Shown here one piece after another: positions 17,129 to 26,158 of a stretch of DNA of 64,000 nucleotides. This DNA is from Bacteroidota bacterium (GTDB lineage: Bacteria; Bacteroidota; Bacteroidia; B-17B0; Aurantibacillaceae). The notes under the pieces were generated by a model, which saw only the letters and a list, made by a program, of their open reading frames with translations, was not told the origin of the DNA and did no database searches. The first letter of the stretch is position 1. Each line of letters begins with the position of its first letter. The stretch lies in NCBI GenBank assembly GCA_019638705.1, contig JAHBTI010000003.1, positions 62,001-126,000 of the forward strand, in the 5' to 3' direction. A program made the translations under genes and the position numbers.

Positions 17129-17790
17129 TTATATCCCGTTCCGTAAATTGTTTTGATGTAGTTGCCGTAACCTGCATCGGTCAGTTTCTTTTTTAAGTTT
17201 TTGATGTGGGCATAAATAAAATCGTGATTGTCAAACATATCGGCAATGTCGCCCGAAAGATGTTCTGCTAATGCTCCTTTTGAGAGAACTCGGTTTTTGT
17301 TTCCGATGAAAAAGAGCAATAAATCAAGTTCTTTTTTTGTCAGGTTTATTTCAAGGTTATTCACTTTTACTGTTTTGCCTAACAAGTCAATCGTTATTTC
17401 ATTTTGCTGTATGATGTTTGAACCGGTAAACTGTTTCCTGCGAATAAGAGAGTGTATTCGTGCCGACAATTCCGAAAGATGAAAAGGTTTTGCCAAATAA
17501 TCGTCTGCACCAATTTGTAAACCTTTTACTTTGTCCTCAATAGAATTTTTGGCTGAAATAATAATGACACCGTCTTGCTTTTTTTGTTGCTTTAAAAGTT
17601 CCAATAAATCAAGCCCGCTTCCGTTCGGAAGCATTAAGTCCAACAAAATGCAATCGTAATCATATATTGAAATTTTTTCGCTTGCCTGTTTAAAATCCGC
17701 AGCCACTTCACACACATAGTTTTCGCCCGACAGGTATTTTTCCATATCCTGTGCAAGCTCTTTTTCATCTTCAACAATCAAAATTTTCAT
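17116..17790 (-). CDS. OmpR-family response regulator
   Basis: 224 residues. Receiver domain about 1-115: acidic pair in VEDEKELAQDM, phosphorylated Asp in CILLDLMLPNGSG (about residue 51), Lys in DDYLAKPFHLSEL. The C-terminal winged helix (about 125-224) has TKKELDLLLFFIGNKNRVLS and HIKNLKKKLTDAG, ending IKTIYGTGYKWEV. It is translated first and overlaps the kinase gene. A short intergenic gap of 130 bp to trmH upstream probably holds its promoter. Targets unknown. Confidence 0.93.
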   Translation of the reverse strand: MKILIVEDEKELAQDMEKYLSGENYVCEVAADFKQASEKISIYDYDCILLDLMLPNGSGLDLLELLKQQKKQDGVIIISAKNSIEDKVKGLQIGADDYLAKPFHLSELSARIHSLIRRKQFTGSNIIQQNEITIDLLGKTVKVNNLEINLTKKELDLLLFFIGNKNRVLSKGALAEHLSGDIADMFDNHDFIYAHIKNLKKKLTDAGYGNYIKTIYGTGYKWEV

Positions 17791-17883
17791 CAGGTGTTAT
17801 TTATTTTCTTAAAGGTCTGATGGAACATAAATGTTTCACTCGGCTAATTTACCGATTGAATTTTGAAGAAATTTAGAACCGAA

Positions 17884-17907
17884 AGCCCCGAATTGTTGTT
17901 CGGGGCT
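17884..17907 (-). terminator. Probable terminator hairpin after trmH
   Basis: A 9-bp perfect stem (AGCCCCGAA at 17884-17892, TTCGGGGCT at 17899-17907) with a 6-nt loop lies 14 nt beyond the trmH stop. The T run on the minus strand is short (TTTC), so it is a weaker terminator than the others in the window. Confidence 0.6.
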
Positions 17908-17920
17908 GATAAAAAACTTT

Positions 17921-18604
17921 CTACTTTGAACTCAAAAATTTCTTAATCAACGCCTCACTGTGCTCCACACTTGTTTTAAGCCATTCCAAATAAACATCGG
18001 TTCGTTCTTCTTGGCTCAATAAATAATTCGGTACAGATTTTCTTATGCGTGTAGTGAGTTCGTACATACACAAAGCCGCGCTCACGCTCACATTAAAGCT
18101 TTCGGTAAAACCAAACATGGGTATTCTTACAAACTCGTCTGCCATATCATACACATCTTGCGAAATGCCGTCTATTTCCGTACCAAAAACCAAAGCTAAT
18201 TTTTTGTCCACAGGCAATTCGCTGATGAGGCAATCTTTTTCGTGCGGTGTGGTGGCTACAAGGCGGTAACCTTCATTTTTTAACTGTTGCAAAGTTTCCC
18301 GCGTATTATTTTCTGTTCCCCTGTGGCGATGAATGGTAAGCCAGTTGCTGCTGCCCATGGCAACATCGTCGCTTATGCGTAAATGATTTCTGTTTTCAAT
18401 AAAATGAACGTGCTGAATGCCGAAACAATCGCAACTGCGCAACACCGCGCTGGCATTATGCGCCTGATACATATTTTCCAGCACAATTTGTAAATGCCCC
18501 GTGCGCTGCTCAATCACTTCATCAAAACGCGCTTTACGCTTTTCAGAAATAAAACTGCTGAGGTAATTTATTAATTCAATCTTTAAAGAATTTTCCATGA
18601 ACAA
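17921..18604 (-). CDS. trmH: tRNA (guanosine-2'-O)-methyltransferase TrmH
   Basis: 227 residues of the SPOUT class. Motifs: VLENMYQAHNASAVLRSCDC (about 36-55), LALVFGTEIDGIS (about 138-150), and MFGFTESFNVSVSAALCMYE (about 162-181) with the deep-knot SAM pocket. The last motif, with FTESFNVS rather than SLNAA, separates TrmH from RlmB-type enzymes such as the one at 4282. It should methylate G18 of tRNAs. The first codons MFMEN allow starts at 18604 or 18598. It is divergent from the DUF4270 gene. Confidence 0.88.
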   Translation of the reverse strand: MFMENSLKIELINYLSSFISEKRKARFDEVIEQRTGHLQIVLENMYQAHNASAVLRSCDCFGIQHVHFIENRNHLRISDDVAMGSSNWLTIHRHRGTENNTRETLQQLKNEGYRLVATTPHEKDCLISELPVDKKLALVFGTEIDGISQDVYDMADEFVRIPMFGFTESFNVSVSAALCMYELTTRIRKSVPNYLLSQEERTDVYLEWLKTSVEHSEALIKKFLSSK

Positions 18605-18663
18605 GGCTGCAAAGAAAAGATAAATTCTTTTTTAAAAGCCTGTTTTTGAAGTCTTAATTTAAC

Positions 18664-18671
18664 TACTTTTG
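18664..18671 (+). promoter_or_regulatory. -7 promoter box of the DUF4270 gene
   Basis: TACTTTTG is an exact TAnnTTTG match. It overlaps the TTG at 18669 that would otherwise lengthen the reading frame, so it argues for the GTG start at 18687. The -33 box is not clear; a TTTTTG run at 18643-18648 is closer than usual. Confidence 0.55.
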
Positions 18672-18686
18672 CGCGGTTTGTTTTTA

Positions 18687-20084
18687 GTGAAAATTTTTAA
18701 GAAAATACTTTTTTTCGGTCTTACGTTTCTTATGCTTACGCAATGCAAAAAAGACCAATCTGTTTTAAATACAAGTGTGCAACCGGCAGGAGATTTGCTG
18801 AATACGGATTTCAACGGCTCTTTGCCTGTGTATGCTCACACCGTAAAATACGATTCCATTGCTATGGCTGACGACCGCTATAAATACCTCGGCAGCAATC
18901 ACGACCCCATTTTTGGCAGAACCGACATTGGTTTATACCTAAACGCCAACATGAACCTTACTTTTGTAAATTTTGGTTCAAATGCGAGTTACCTGTCTTC
19001 CGAAATTATTTTGGCTTTGTCAATAGACAGCACTTATATTATGGGAAGCCTTGGCGCAAGCCTTAATTATTCTGTCTTTACGTTAGATTCTGTGTTAAAC
19101 CCCTATCGCATTTATTATTCAACCAAAGCCAACTTACATAACCCAACTGCTTTGGTGGGTTCTTTTACAGGCAGCCTCACCACATTAAACGGAAAAGGAG
19201 CGTTGCGCATTCCGATTAACGATGATTATGCAAAAAGTATTTTCAATAATCCCGACAATCTTGTCAATAACGAAACGTTTCAAAAGGCATACAAAGGTTT
19301 TTACATTACGGCAGCAGGTACTTCGCTAAATTCAGGCAACGAAGGTGTTATCTTCAAATGCAATTTAGATGATGCCTTGAGCGGATTTTATTTGCGTTAT
19401 CAAAAACAAGATTCAACAGGCGTAAAAACAGACACCATGAGGTTTACGTTTACAGGTGTTACGGCTTCGCGGTTTAACAATGCCAAATTTGATTTTAACA
19501 ACGGCGGAAACTTGAATTTGATACAGCAAGTAATTAATAAAGACACAAGTGCTGGCAGCCAAAGTTTGTTTTTAAAAGGTATGGGTGCAAGCAAGCTGAA
19601 AGTTTATATTCCCGCGCTTACAAGTTATGTTGATTCTGCTTTCACGCTTGCCATAAACAGAGCAGAGGTTGAGTTTAAATTAGACCCGACTTTTGAAAAT
19701 GACATTAAAACACCAACGCGCCGTTACATAGTACCGCCGCGTTTATTGTTGTTGCCAATGGATTCGTTAGGGCGTGAAATTTATGCACCCGACCAGTCAA
19801 ACAGCGCGCGCTACGACGGCGTTTATGATTCAGGCAACAAACGCTATGTGTTTAACATTGCCCGTTATGCGCAGCAGGTAATTAAAGGTCAGCGAAAAAA
19901 TTACGGCTTTTATTTGGTGGTGGCTAATACCGATTTGTTGTACAGCCCTGTGTACGACGGCAACGCCAAAGAATTGCTTACTGTGCGCCGAGATAATTTT
20001 ATAGAGCGCGTGGTGCTGTCAGGAAACAACGGCACTAAAAAACCTGTGCTTAATTTGAGCTGCATTAAGCTGAAAAAAAATTAG
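18687..20084 (+). CDS. DUF4270-family lipoprotein
   Basis: 465 residues from the GTG at 18687. The start gives a compact lipoprotein signal (MKIFKKILFFGLTFLMLTQC), and the upstream TTG lies inside the promoter box. The family hallmark LGSNHDPIFGRTDIGLYLN is at about residues 67-85. The rest is beta-rich with repeated short strands and a C-terminal region with many polar residues (LLLLPMDSLGREIY). DUF4270 proteins are Bacteroidota cell-surface lipoproteins without a known activity. A REP-type repeat begins 9 bp after the stop codon. Confidence 0.8.
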   Translation: MKIFKKILFFGLTFLMLTQCKKDQSVLNTSVQPAGDLLNTDFNGSLPVYAHTVKYDSIAMADDRYKYLGSNHDPIFGRTDIGLYLNANMNLTFVNFGSNASYLSSEIILALSIDSTYIMGSLGASLNYSVFTLDSVLNPYRIYYSTKANLHNPTALVGSFTGSLTTLNGKGALRIPINDDYAKSIFNNPDNLVNNETFQKAYKGFYITAAGTSLNSGNEGVIFKCNLDDALSGFYLRYQKQDSTGVKTDTMRFTFTGVTASRFNNAKFDFNNGGNLNLIQQVINKDTSAGSQSLFLKGMGASKLKVYIPALTSYVDSAFTLAINRAEVEFKLDPTFENDIKTPTRRYIVPPRLLLLPMDSLGREIYAPDQSNSARYDGVYDSGNKRYVFNIARYAQQVIKGQRKNYGFYLVVANTDLLYSPVYDGNAKELLTVRRDNFIERVVLSGNNGTKKPVLNLSCIKLKKN

Positions 20085-20093
20085 CTTTGCGTT

Positions 20094-20199
20094 GTCAGTT
20101 CGAGTAGCCGACGACAGGAGGCGTATCGAGAAATGACATTACGAAGAAATCAGTTCTCGATATGGTTTGCAAAGAGGCAGCAAACCTACTCGAACTGAC
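20094..20199 (+). repeat. BIME-like element copy C (inner module only, 106 bp)
   Basis: Bounded by the inner inverted repeat GTCAGTTCGAGTAG (20094-20107) and CTACTCGAACTGAC (20186-20199). It lacks the outer TTGTCTAAAGTCC arms of copies A, B and D, so the inner module can exist alone. The first hairpin differs in sequence (GTAGCCGACGACAGGAGGC) yet keeps a GCC/GGC pairing. The GTTTGC/GCAAAC hairpin of the second arm is identical to the others. Confidence 0.8.
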
Positions 20200-20222
20200 A
20201 GAGAAAACCTTAGATTTACCAA

Positions 20223-21557
20223 ATGCTTGACAAACAAAGTTTAAATATTGATGTTAAACCAAACGCGCCAAACTTTATTGTCTATGCCGAAAGCAAAACA
20301 CCGCGCCTGCAATACGTTTGCGAATTTATTTTTAATCACGCGCTGAATGTAAATGTTGTTGTAACCGATAATTGGCGGGAGTTTCAGGCTTCACCGTATT
20401 TTAAAATAAATTATTCTCAAAAACCTTGCGAAGGTGTTTTTCAAATAAATCCCAAAGGCATTTTGTTTCAAAAAACAGTGTTTGAAAAAAAGCCCGAAGC
20501 CGTTTTTAAAAACGACATGATTTATTTTTTTGAACACGATGTGTTTGCCGCCGTGTTTTATTTCATCTCGCGTTACGAGGAATGGCAATCTGTTAAACTT
20601 GATGTACACCGCCGTTTTGAAGTAAGGCAAAGTTTGTTGTTTCAACACAAATTTCATTTAAAACCTGTGGTGGATAGTTGGATTTTAGAATTAAAAAATA
20701 CGCTGCAAAATTTTTATCCCGAAATTAATTTTCCCGAAAAAAACTTTAAAGCAATCAGCACCATAGATGTGGATAATTTGTTTGCATTTAAACACAAAGG
20801 ATTTTTAAGAACATTGGGAGCAAGTGCAAAAGATATTTTCAAAGCGGATTTTAAAAATTTGTCTGAACGCATTTCTGTGTTAATCGGCAAGAAAAAAGAC
20901 CCTTTTGATATTTACGAAGATGTATCAAAGTTTTGTTTGGACAATAACATTCCTTTGTTCTTTTTCTTTTTGTTTAAAACAGGCACAAATTACGATAGAA
21001 CCGTAAATCCACAATCTTCCGCTTTTCAAAACGTATTTCAAATTTTGAAAAAAAACAAAGCAAACATCGGTATTCACCCCTCTTATAATTCGGCTTACGA
21101 AAAAAAATTAATGAAAGAAGAAATTAATTTACTTGCCGAAAAATCTGAACAAAAAATAAATTTTTCACGCCAGCATTATTTGCGTTTTAATATTCGTACC
21201 ACACCAAATTTATTAATCAAAAAGGGAATTATTGCCGATTTTACAATGGGTTTCGCTTCTTCGGTTGGTTTCAGAGCGGGAACATCTTTACCGTTTTATT
21301 ATTATGATTTTAATGCCGAGAGAAAAAATGAATTGCTCTTTGTCCCTTTCTGCGCTATGGACGGCGCATATTTTGTTTACAATAAACTAAATGCCGAAAC
21401 TGCTTTTAATTCCTTACTCAATCTTGCCAACGAAATAAAAAAAGTAAACGGAAATTTCATCACCGTGTTTCACGAGCGCACATTTTCAGCGCGTTTGTAC
21501 CCTGATTTCGGGTCTTTGTACAAAAAAATTTATTTGAAATTAAAAGAGGGAGCTTGA
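20223..21557 (+). CDS. Polysaccharide deacetylase-like protein (DUF7033 type)
   Basis: 444 residues, cytosolic by appearance (no signal peptide). The N-terminal half with VFAAVFYFISRYEEWQ (about 103-118) is the pattern I know from Bacteroidota proteins with a DUF7033 domain before a NodB-like fold. The second part has ISTIDVDNLFAFKHKG (about 179-194) with an Asp-x-Asp pair as in metal-dependent deacetylases, and IGIHPSYNSAYEK (about 284-296) with the metal His. It probably modifies cell-wall or capsule sugar, but the substrate is unknown. It ends 9 bp before the left 102-bp repeat of the island. Confidence 0.7.
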   Translation: MLDKQSLNIDVKPNAPNFIVYAESKTPRLQYVCEFIFNHALNVNVVVTDNWREFQASPYFKINYSQKPCEGVFQINPKGILFQKTVFEKKPEAVFKNDMIYFFEHDVFAAVFYFISRYEEWQSVKLDVHRRFEVRQSLLFQHKFHLKPVVDSWILELKNTLQNFYPEINFPEKNFKAISTIDVDNLFAFKHKGFLRTLGASAKDIFKADFKNLSERISVLIGKKKDPFDIYEDVSKFCLDNNIPLFFFFLFKTGTNYDRTVNPQSSAFQNVFQILKKNKANIGIHPSYNSAYEKKLMKEEINLLAEKSEQKINFSRQHYLRFNIRTTPNLLIKKGIIADFTMGFASSVGFRAGTSLPFYYYDFNAERKNELLFVPFCAMDGAYFVYNKLNAETAFNSLLNLANEIKKVNGNFITVFHERTFSARLYPDFGSLYKKIYLKLKEGA

Positions 21558-21566
21558 TTAAATTCG

Positions 21567-21668
21567 CTCTGAAATTTTTCAGGTTATGATTGAAACTGTT
21601 CCTTACCAAACCAAAAATAAAGTTCGTATTGTTACCGCAGCAGCCTTGTTTGACGGGCACGATGCAGC
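21567..21668 (+). repeat. Left 102-bp direct repeat of the R-M island
   Basis: The 102 bases from CTCT to GATGCAGC are repeated at 27515-27616 with one mismatch (the base after CTCT). They carry the last part of the icmF leader and its first 27 codons. Beyond the repeat the two copies share nothing: this one runs into the end of the res gene after 7 bp. Confidence 0.95.
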
Positions 21669-21672
21669 GTAA
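21586..21672 (+). pseudogene. Duplicated 5' fragment of icmF (28 codons)
   Basis: ATG at 21586 begins a frame identical to the first 27 codons of icmF, then one more codon (GCG) and a TAA formed at the junction. The peptide would end in FDGHDAA, in the middle of the cobalamin-binding motif, so it has no function. It lies between the deacetylase-like gene and res and marks where icmF began before the island arrived. Confidence 0.85.
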
Positions 21673-21675
21673 ATT

Positions 21676-24228
21676 CTATTCACTCAACACACTTTCTAAT
21701 GTTAATTTAAACTCATTTTCTCTGTCGTAGTTATAAAACGGAACGGCTGTAATGCGATACGTGTCGGTATGAATTTTTACTGTTTTCTTATCCTTGCGAA
21801 GTGCTTGCAAAAAATCTTCTTTCCATTTATCGTGAGAAATCAAATGCGTTCCTTTCGGCTCTATGAAAACCTGATATGTCAATAAATTATTTTGCTTTTG
21901 TTTACAAAACAATACAAAGTCAGGCTCAAAGGCTCTGCCTTTTTCATCAATAACTTTTATTTCACGCTCATTGCGTATCAAATAAATATTATCAAATTTC
22001 TCTTTTAAATTTTCAAAACGCCTTGAAAACAATTCCACAAATTTTTTCTCTTCACTTGTGCCATAATTTGCATTATACACATACCACGCTTCGTTGGCAA
22101 CCAAGTTTTCTTGCCCATTGGCGCGCTCACTATCTTTGTTAATGCGAAGTTCTTTGTCTTTAAAAATTTTGTGTACATAATCTTTGATATATTCAGAGCC
22201 TTCGTATTCTGTTGTATTTGTTTTTATATCAGTTTCAATGTTTCGCAGTAATCCGTTTAGTGCTTGCAGGTAATCATAATGCGAAATTTCCTGTAAGCGG
22301 CTATACGTCCCGTTAAATGTAAGCTCCAAATCACCCAAAAAATCATTACTTGCAATAAATTCAAATTGTGAATTCAAATTCGGAAAATAGCGTTGTAAAT
22401 TATCAAAATAATAAAACGGATTTCGCTCTAATGCACACCAAATAACGTGTTTCTGAATATCAACAAGTTTCACGTCTTTGCTTTTAATTACTTCGTCATT
22501 TGAAATCGTATTCTCCATTTCAAAAAACACACTCGACATTCTGCCCACGCCCGATGAAAGCGTATGGCGATAATTCACTTTCTTTACACCTAAATCGGAA
22601 AATGATTTTATTTTTTGATAATCTCTTTCTTGAAGTTTATTAAATATGACTTGACCTGTTCTGTAAAATTCAGTCTTTTTGAATTCATCTTTTAGTGTAA
22701 GTTGTTTTGTAACCAAATTTGTGTCGTCTTCATAAATTCCTGATTCTACAAGAGCTTTTTTGATTTCGGAAATGTAGCGACTGTCTTCTTTTGTATGGTA
22801 ATACAATTCTTCCAGCACTTTTAAATCGTTGGAAATATCATCGTCAAATTTTCTGGTGTATTTATCTTGTTTTGCTTCTAACACAAAAGGAAAATATCTT
22901 GCACCACGCCCAATTAACTGCGCTTCCGACAAAGTTGTTTTACCCGGTTTTCCGTCTTTTCCGTCACGGTCTTCGTACAAACGAACAATGTCAAACAAAT
23001 TCAAAACGTCCCAACCTTCATTTAATTTCTGTACGGCAAAAATGGCACGGATTGGATTGTTTTCATCTTCTAACGTGTTCAGTAAAATTTGATTTTTATC
23101 GGCTTCGGTATCGTTGTTTGCGCTCAAACAATTTTCAAAACGGAAATTGGCTTGTACGCGTTTTACAATTTCATTTTCCGAAATTCCTTTACTTGCAAAG
23201 AATTTAAAGGCTTTTTGAACGATTGAAACAGTTGCCGTTTTTTGAATTTTCTCAATCATTGAAACCGAAAAATCATCAATCAACTTGTGAAACTTTTCTT
23301 TGTTTTGTTCAGATTCCGAAATTGTCTTTTTCGCTTTGAAAAGAATTACAGGCTTTAGATTGATGTTGTTTGATGTGGCTAATTCTTGCCGATACAAATT
23401 CAAAATTAGGGCTTGTATGATGCGTTCTTGCTCGTCATACTGCGAACGAATAAGATTAATTTCTTTTGAATACTTGTCAATGCGAAATTGAGCAAGGTCG
23501 TATTTGTAAATTACTTTGTCTTGGTATTTGTTTACAATTTCTCGGCTTTCGTAATCCAATGTAGCGGTAAATTCTAAAAGAATGTTGTCAAAACTTTGAT
23601 TGAGAATTTGCATTACCGTTTGTTCCCAACTGCCAAACAAATCGCCACTTTTTGTGCCACTGTTCAAATGGTGGGCTTCATCGGCAATCAACACTATTTT
23701 TTTGTTTTCAAAGTCTTCGTAAGTAACGCTGTTTTCTTTGGTGTTGTTTAGGTCAATGTGCAGTTGCTGAATGGTGGTAAATTTGATGTTGATGTTTTGC
23801 GTGTCGGCTTCTTCAAAGTTTTCAATTTCCTTTATCTGCACATCTTTTCCGCCAATTACGATTTTGTTCTTGAACAGATATTTTGAAGCGTTTGCGTTCA
23901 AAAAATTGTCTTTTGTTTTTTGAATGATGTTGTTTGAGTTTACAAAAAACAAAAAGTTGCGATAACCCTTTTCGTACAAGTTCAAAATTAAACCTGCCAT
24001 TACTAAGGTTTTTCCGCTTCCTGTTGCCATATTGAACAACAAATGATACGGTTTTTTCGGTTTTTCTTCAAAGTTTTCTTGCTCTAAATACAAGTAGCGT
24101 TTAAATGCTTCTTCTTGGTACGGACGTATGCCGTATTTCAAATTATCGGTAATGCAGTTTGCTATTTCAACTTGCGACAAAGCTTTTTTAGCAAACGGAT
24201 TGTTGAATATCTCGTGTAAAAATGCCAT
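21676..24228 (-). CDS. res: Type III restriction enzyme subunit (Res)
   Basis: 850 residues. Superfamily 2 helicase motifs in order: LLFNMATGSGKTLVMAGLIL (Walker A, about 63-82), LIADEAHHLNSG (DEAH, about 179-190), LEFTATLDY (motif III), and NEGWDVLNLFDIVRLYED with QLIGRGARYFPF as motifs V and VI. The C-terminal PD-(D/E)xK nuclease is visible as EPDFVLFCKQ followed by VFIEPKGTHL (about 763-795). It cuts DNA after ATP-driven communication between two unmethylated sites, with Mod. It lies 3 bp after mod. Length is slightly shorter than EcoP15I Res but all motifs are present, so it looks intact. Confidence 0.92.
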   Translation of the reverse strand: MAFLHEIFNNPFAKKALSQVEIANCITDNLKYGIRPYQEEAFKRYLYLEQENFEEKPKKPYHLLFNMATGSGKTLVMAGLILNLYEKGYRNFLFFVNSNNIIQKTKDNFLNANASKYLFKNKIVIGGKDVQIKEIENFEEADTQNINIKFTTIQQLHIDLNNTKENSVTYEDFENKKIVLIADEAHHLNSGTKSGDLFGSWEQTVMQILNQSFDNILLEFTATLDYESREIVNKYQDKVIYKYDLAQFRIDKYSKEINLIRSQYDEQERIIQALILNLYRQELATSNNINLKPVILFKAKKTISESEQNKEKFHKLIDDFSVSMIEKIQKTATVSIVQKAFKFFASKGISENEIVKRVQANFRFENCLSANNDTEADKNQILLNTLEDENNPIRAIFAVQKLNEGWDVLNLFDIVRLYEDRDGKDGKPGKTTLSEAQLIGRGARYFPFVLEAKQDKYTRKFDDDISNDLKVLEELYYHTKEDSRYISEIKKALVESGIYEDDTNLVTKQLTLKDEFKKTEFYRTGQVIFNKLQERDYQKIKSFSDLGVKKVNYRHTLSSGVGRMSSVFFEMENTISNDEVIKSKDVKLVDIQKHVIWCALERNPFYYFDNLQRYFPNLNSQFEFIASNDFLGDLELTFNGTYSRLQEISHYDYLQALNGLLRNIETDIKTNTTEYEGSEYIKDYVHKIFKDKELRINKDSERANGQENLVANEAWYVYNANYGTSEEKKFVELFSRRFENLKEKFDNIYLIRNEREIKVIDEKGRAFEPDFVLFCKQKQNNLLTYQVFIEPKGTHLISHDKWKEDFLQALRKDKKTVKIHTDTYRITAVPFYNYDRENEFKLTLESVLSE

Positions 24229-24231
24229 TGC

Positions 24232-25938
24232 TTATTTGGTTAGTTGGTAAAAATCTTTGGTTATTCTCTTTTCCTCTTCGGTACATTTAAACTGTTTGTC
24301 GTTAAGCGAAGCAAGGTTTACATAAAGCTGGTTTTTGTTGAGCAATTCGCACAAATGTTGCTTTTGTTCTGCCAACTCCAACGCTTTAAATTCTTCAATA
24401 TGTTCGTCTTGTTTTTTGATGTCCACATTGTAATTGAGGAACGATTTTTCTTTCATCAATTCCCAAATTTTCAATAATGCTTTTGTGTCTTTGGCTTCTT
24501 CAATTTGCTCAATAAATGTTTGGTTGTATTTTTTGAGTTCAAGGTAAACGTAATTTATTTCCTTAGACCTGTCTTTGATTATTGAATGAGTGTTTTCAAG
24601 TTGCTCAACTAAAATGAATTGTCTGTTTAAGTAATCCGAAACAAAACCTGTCGTTCCGCTTCCTGCGAAAAAATCAAGAACAATGTCATTTTCGTTTGAA
24701 TGAGCCTTAATTAAACGTTCAATAAGTTTGTATGGTTTTTCGGTTAGATAACCCGAACGTTTTTTTCCGTCAACTCTAATTCGTGCGGCAACTGCTATTT
24801 TCCACCAATCTTTATTTTGAACTTTTTCGTACTCGTCATATAAAGCTGACATTTCTTCAACAAACTCATTTTTATCTCGCCCTGCTTCCCACCAATCTTC
24901 TGGAATTTTTCCTTTGTTTGTATATTCATCGCTAACATCAGCACTCATTTCATTATTAAAACCACCAACGTGCACTTCCGAAGTCATACGCACATCATCA
25001 CCATTGAAAACCCAATTATTATTGGATTTTGAGTACCACAAAATATTGTCGTGCTTTCTGTTGTACTGCTTCATTTTAGGCGAACCTGGTCCGTGATACG
25101 CCCAAATAATTTCATTTCTAAAATTTTCTCTGTCAAAAACAGAATCAAGCAAAATCTTCACATAGTGAATTTCATTCCAGTCGGCTTGTACTAATATACT
25201 GCCGTCATTTGAAAGAAGTTCTTTTGCTGCTTCCAAACGGTTTTTCATAAATGTTAGCCAAGATGAATGATTAAATCTGTCATTATATCCAAATGAATCT
25301 CCACCTGTGTTGTAAGGCGGGTCTATGTAAATGAGTTTTACTTTTCCTGCAAATTCTTCTTTGAGCGTATGCAATGCCAAAAGGTTATTACCTTTTACAA
25401 TAAGATTATCGGTAATTGTACTGTCTGCGTTGCGGTTAAATTGGTCAAGCGGTTTTTCTCCGCTTGTGTCAATGCGTTTTACGTTGGTTAAAACTTTAGG
25501 GTCTAAAAGTTGGGTAATTTCGTCTTGTGCTAAAATTTCGTTGAAGAAAATTTCTTCTCGTTTATCTTCTTCACGGCTTTGTCCGCCCTCCAAAACGCAA
25601 TCTTTAAATGGCCACACTAAAGAAACTTCGTTGCGTTGTTTTAGAAATTTGTTACCTATAGTTAAGCCAACTTTGTTTTTGTATTGTGTATAACTATCGT
25701 TCAGATAATTTTTCTGTTCCAAAAACTGAATGAAAAGATTTTGATTGAAAACAGTCGCTCCTGAAACTGTTTTGAAAAATTTGCTTTTCAATTCTGCGTT
25801 GTCAAGCAACAACGCCAAAAGTTCTTCGTCAAAATTTTGTGCTTTGTTAATTACAACCCATTTTTTTAGTTCGCCATTGTCGGCAACGTAATTGTTTTCT
25901 TTTTTGAGTTGTGTTTCGAGAATTTTAAATAGTTTCAT
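24232..25938 (-). CDS. mod: Type III DNA adenine methyltransferase (Mod)
   Basis: 568 residues from the ATG at 25938. A longer frame runs into a palindrome and is rejected because MKLFKILETQ is a typical Mod beginning. Class beta order: motif IV IYIDPPYNTGGDSFGYNDRF (about 204-223) precedes motif I VLDFFAGSGTTGFVSDYLNR (about 422-441). The variable recognition region lies between them (about 285-400). It methylates adenine in one strand of an asymmetric site and is needed for Res to recognise DNA. The target sequence cannot be read here. It is followed after 3 bp by res. Confidence 0.93.
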   Translation of the reverse strand: MKLFKILETQLKKENNYVADNGELKKWVVINKAQNFDEELLALLLDNAELKSKFFKTVSGATVFNQNLFIQFLEQKNYLNDSYTQYKNKVGLTIGNKFLKQRNEVSLVWPFKDCVLEGGQSREEDKREEIFFNEILAQDEITQLLDPKVLTNVKRIDTSGEKPLDQFNRNADSTITDNLIVKGNNLLALHTLKEEFAGKVKLIYIDPPYNTGGDSFGYNDRFNHSSWLTFMKNRLEAAKELLSNDGSILVQADWNEIHYVKILLDSVFDRENFRNEIIWAYHGPGSPKMKQYNRKHDNILWYSKSNNNWVFNGDDVRMTSEVHVGGFNNEMSADVSDEYTNKGKIPEDWWEAGRDKNEFVEEMSALYDEYEKVQNKDWWKIAVAARIRVDGKKRSGYLTEKPYKLIERLIKAHSNENDIVLDFFAGSGTTGFVSDYLNRQFILVEQLENTHSIIKDRSKEINYVYLELKKYNQTFIEQIEEAKDTKALLKIWELMKEKSFLNYNVDIKKQDEHIEEFKALELAEQKQHLCELLNKNQLYVNLASLNDKQFKCTEEEKRITKDFYQLTK

Positions 25939-25978
25939 AATGCTACGGTAAAAAATCGCGCAGGCTAATTGCTTTCTC

Positions 25979-26090
25979 GTAGCTGAGGTTCTCGAATACC
26001 TGTACAACAAAGAAAAGCAACGCCTACGCTTACCGTAGGCGCTGTGCTTTTACTTCCCTGTTGTACCTAAATTTTCGAGATTTCAGCTAC
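25979..26090. repeat. 112-bp imperfect palindrome upstream of mod
   Basis: Four blocks pair in order: GTAGCTGA with TCAGCTAC at the outer ends, TCTCGAA with TTCGAGA, GTACAAC with GTTGTAC, and CGCCTACG with CGTAGGCG around a 5-nt loop (26029-26033). An additional CTACGGTA at 25943-25950 repeats the inner arm. The long hairpin begins 40 bp upstream of the mod start codon and could form a cruciform or an RNA hairpin in the mod leader. No protein-coding content fits it. Confidence 0.85.
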
Positions 26091-26158
26091 AGGTTGTTTA
26101 GCAAAACGCTAATGTGTTATGTAATTAATTTTATTTTTTAATTCAATTCTTCTTTAGT

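Noticed and set aside
25939-26010. Longer mod reading frame starting at 26010
   Set aside because: The additional 24 codons translate half of the palindrome and have no Mod similarity; MKLFKILETQ at 25938 is the normal start.
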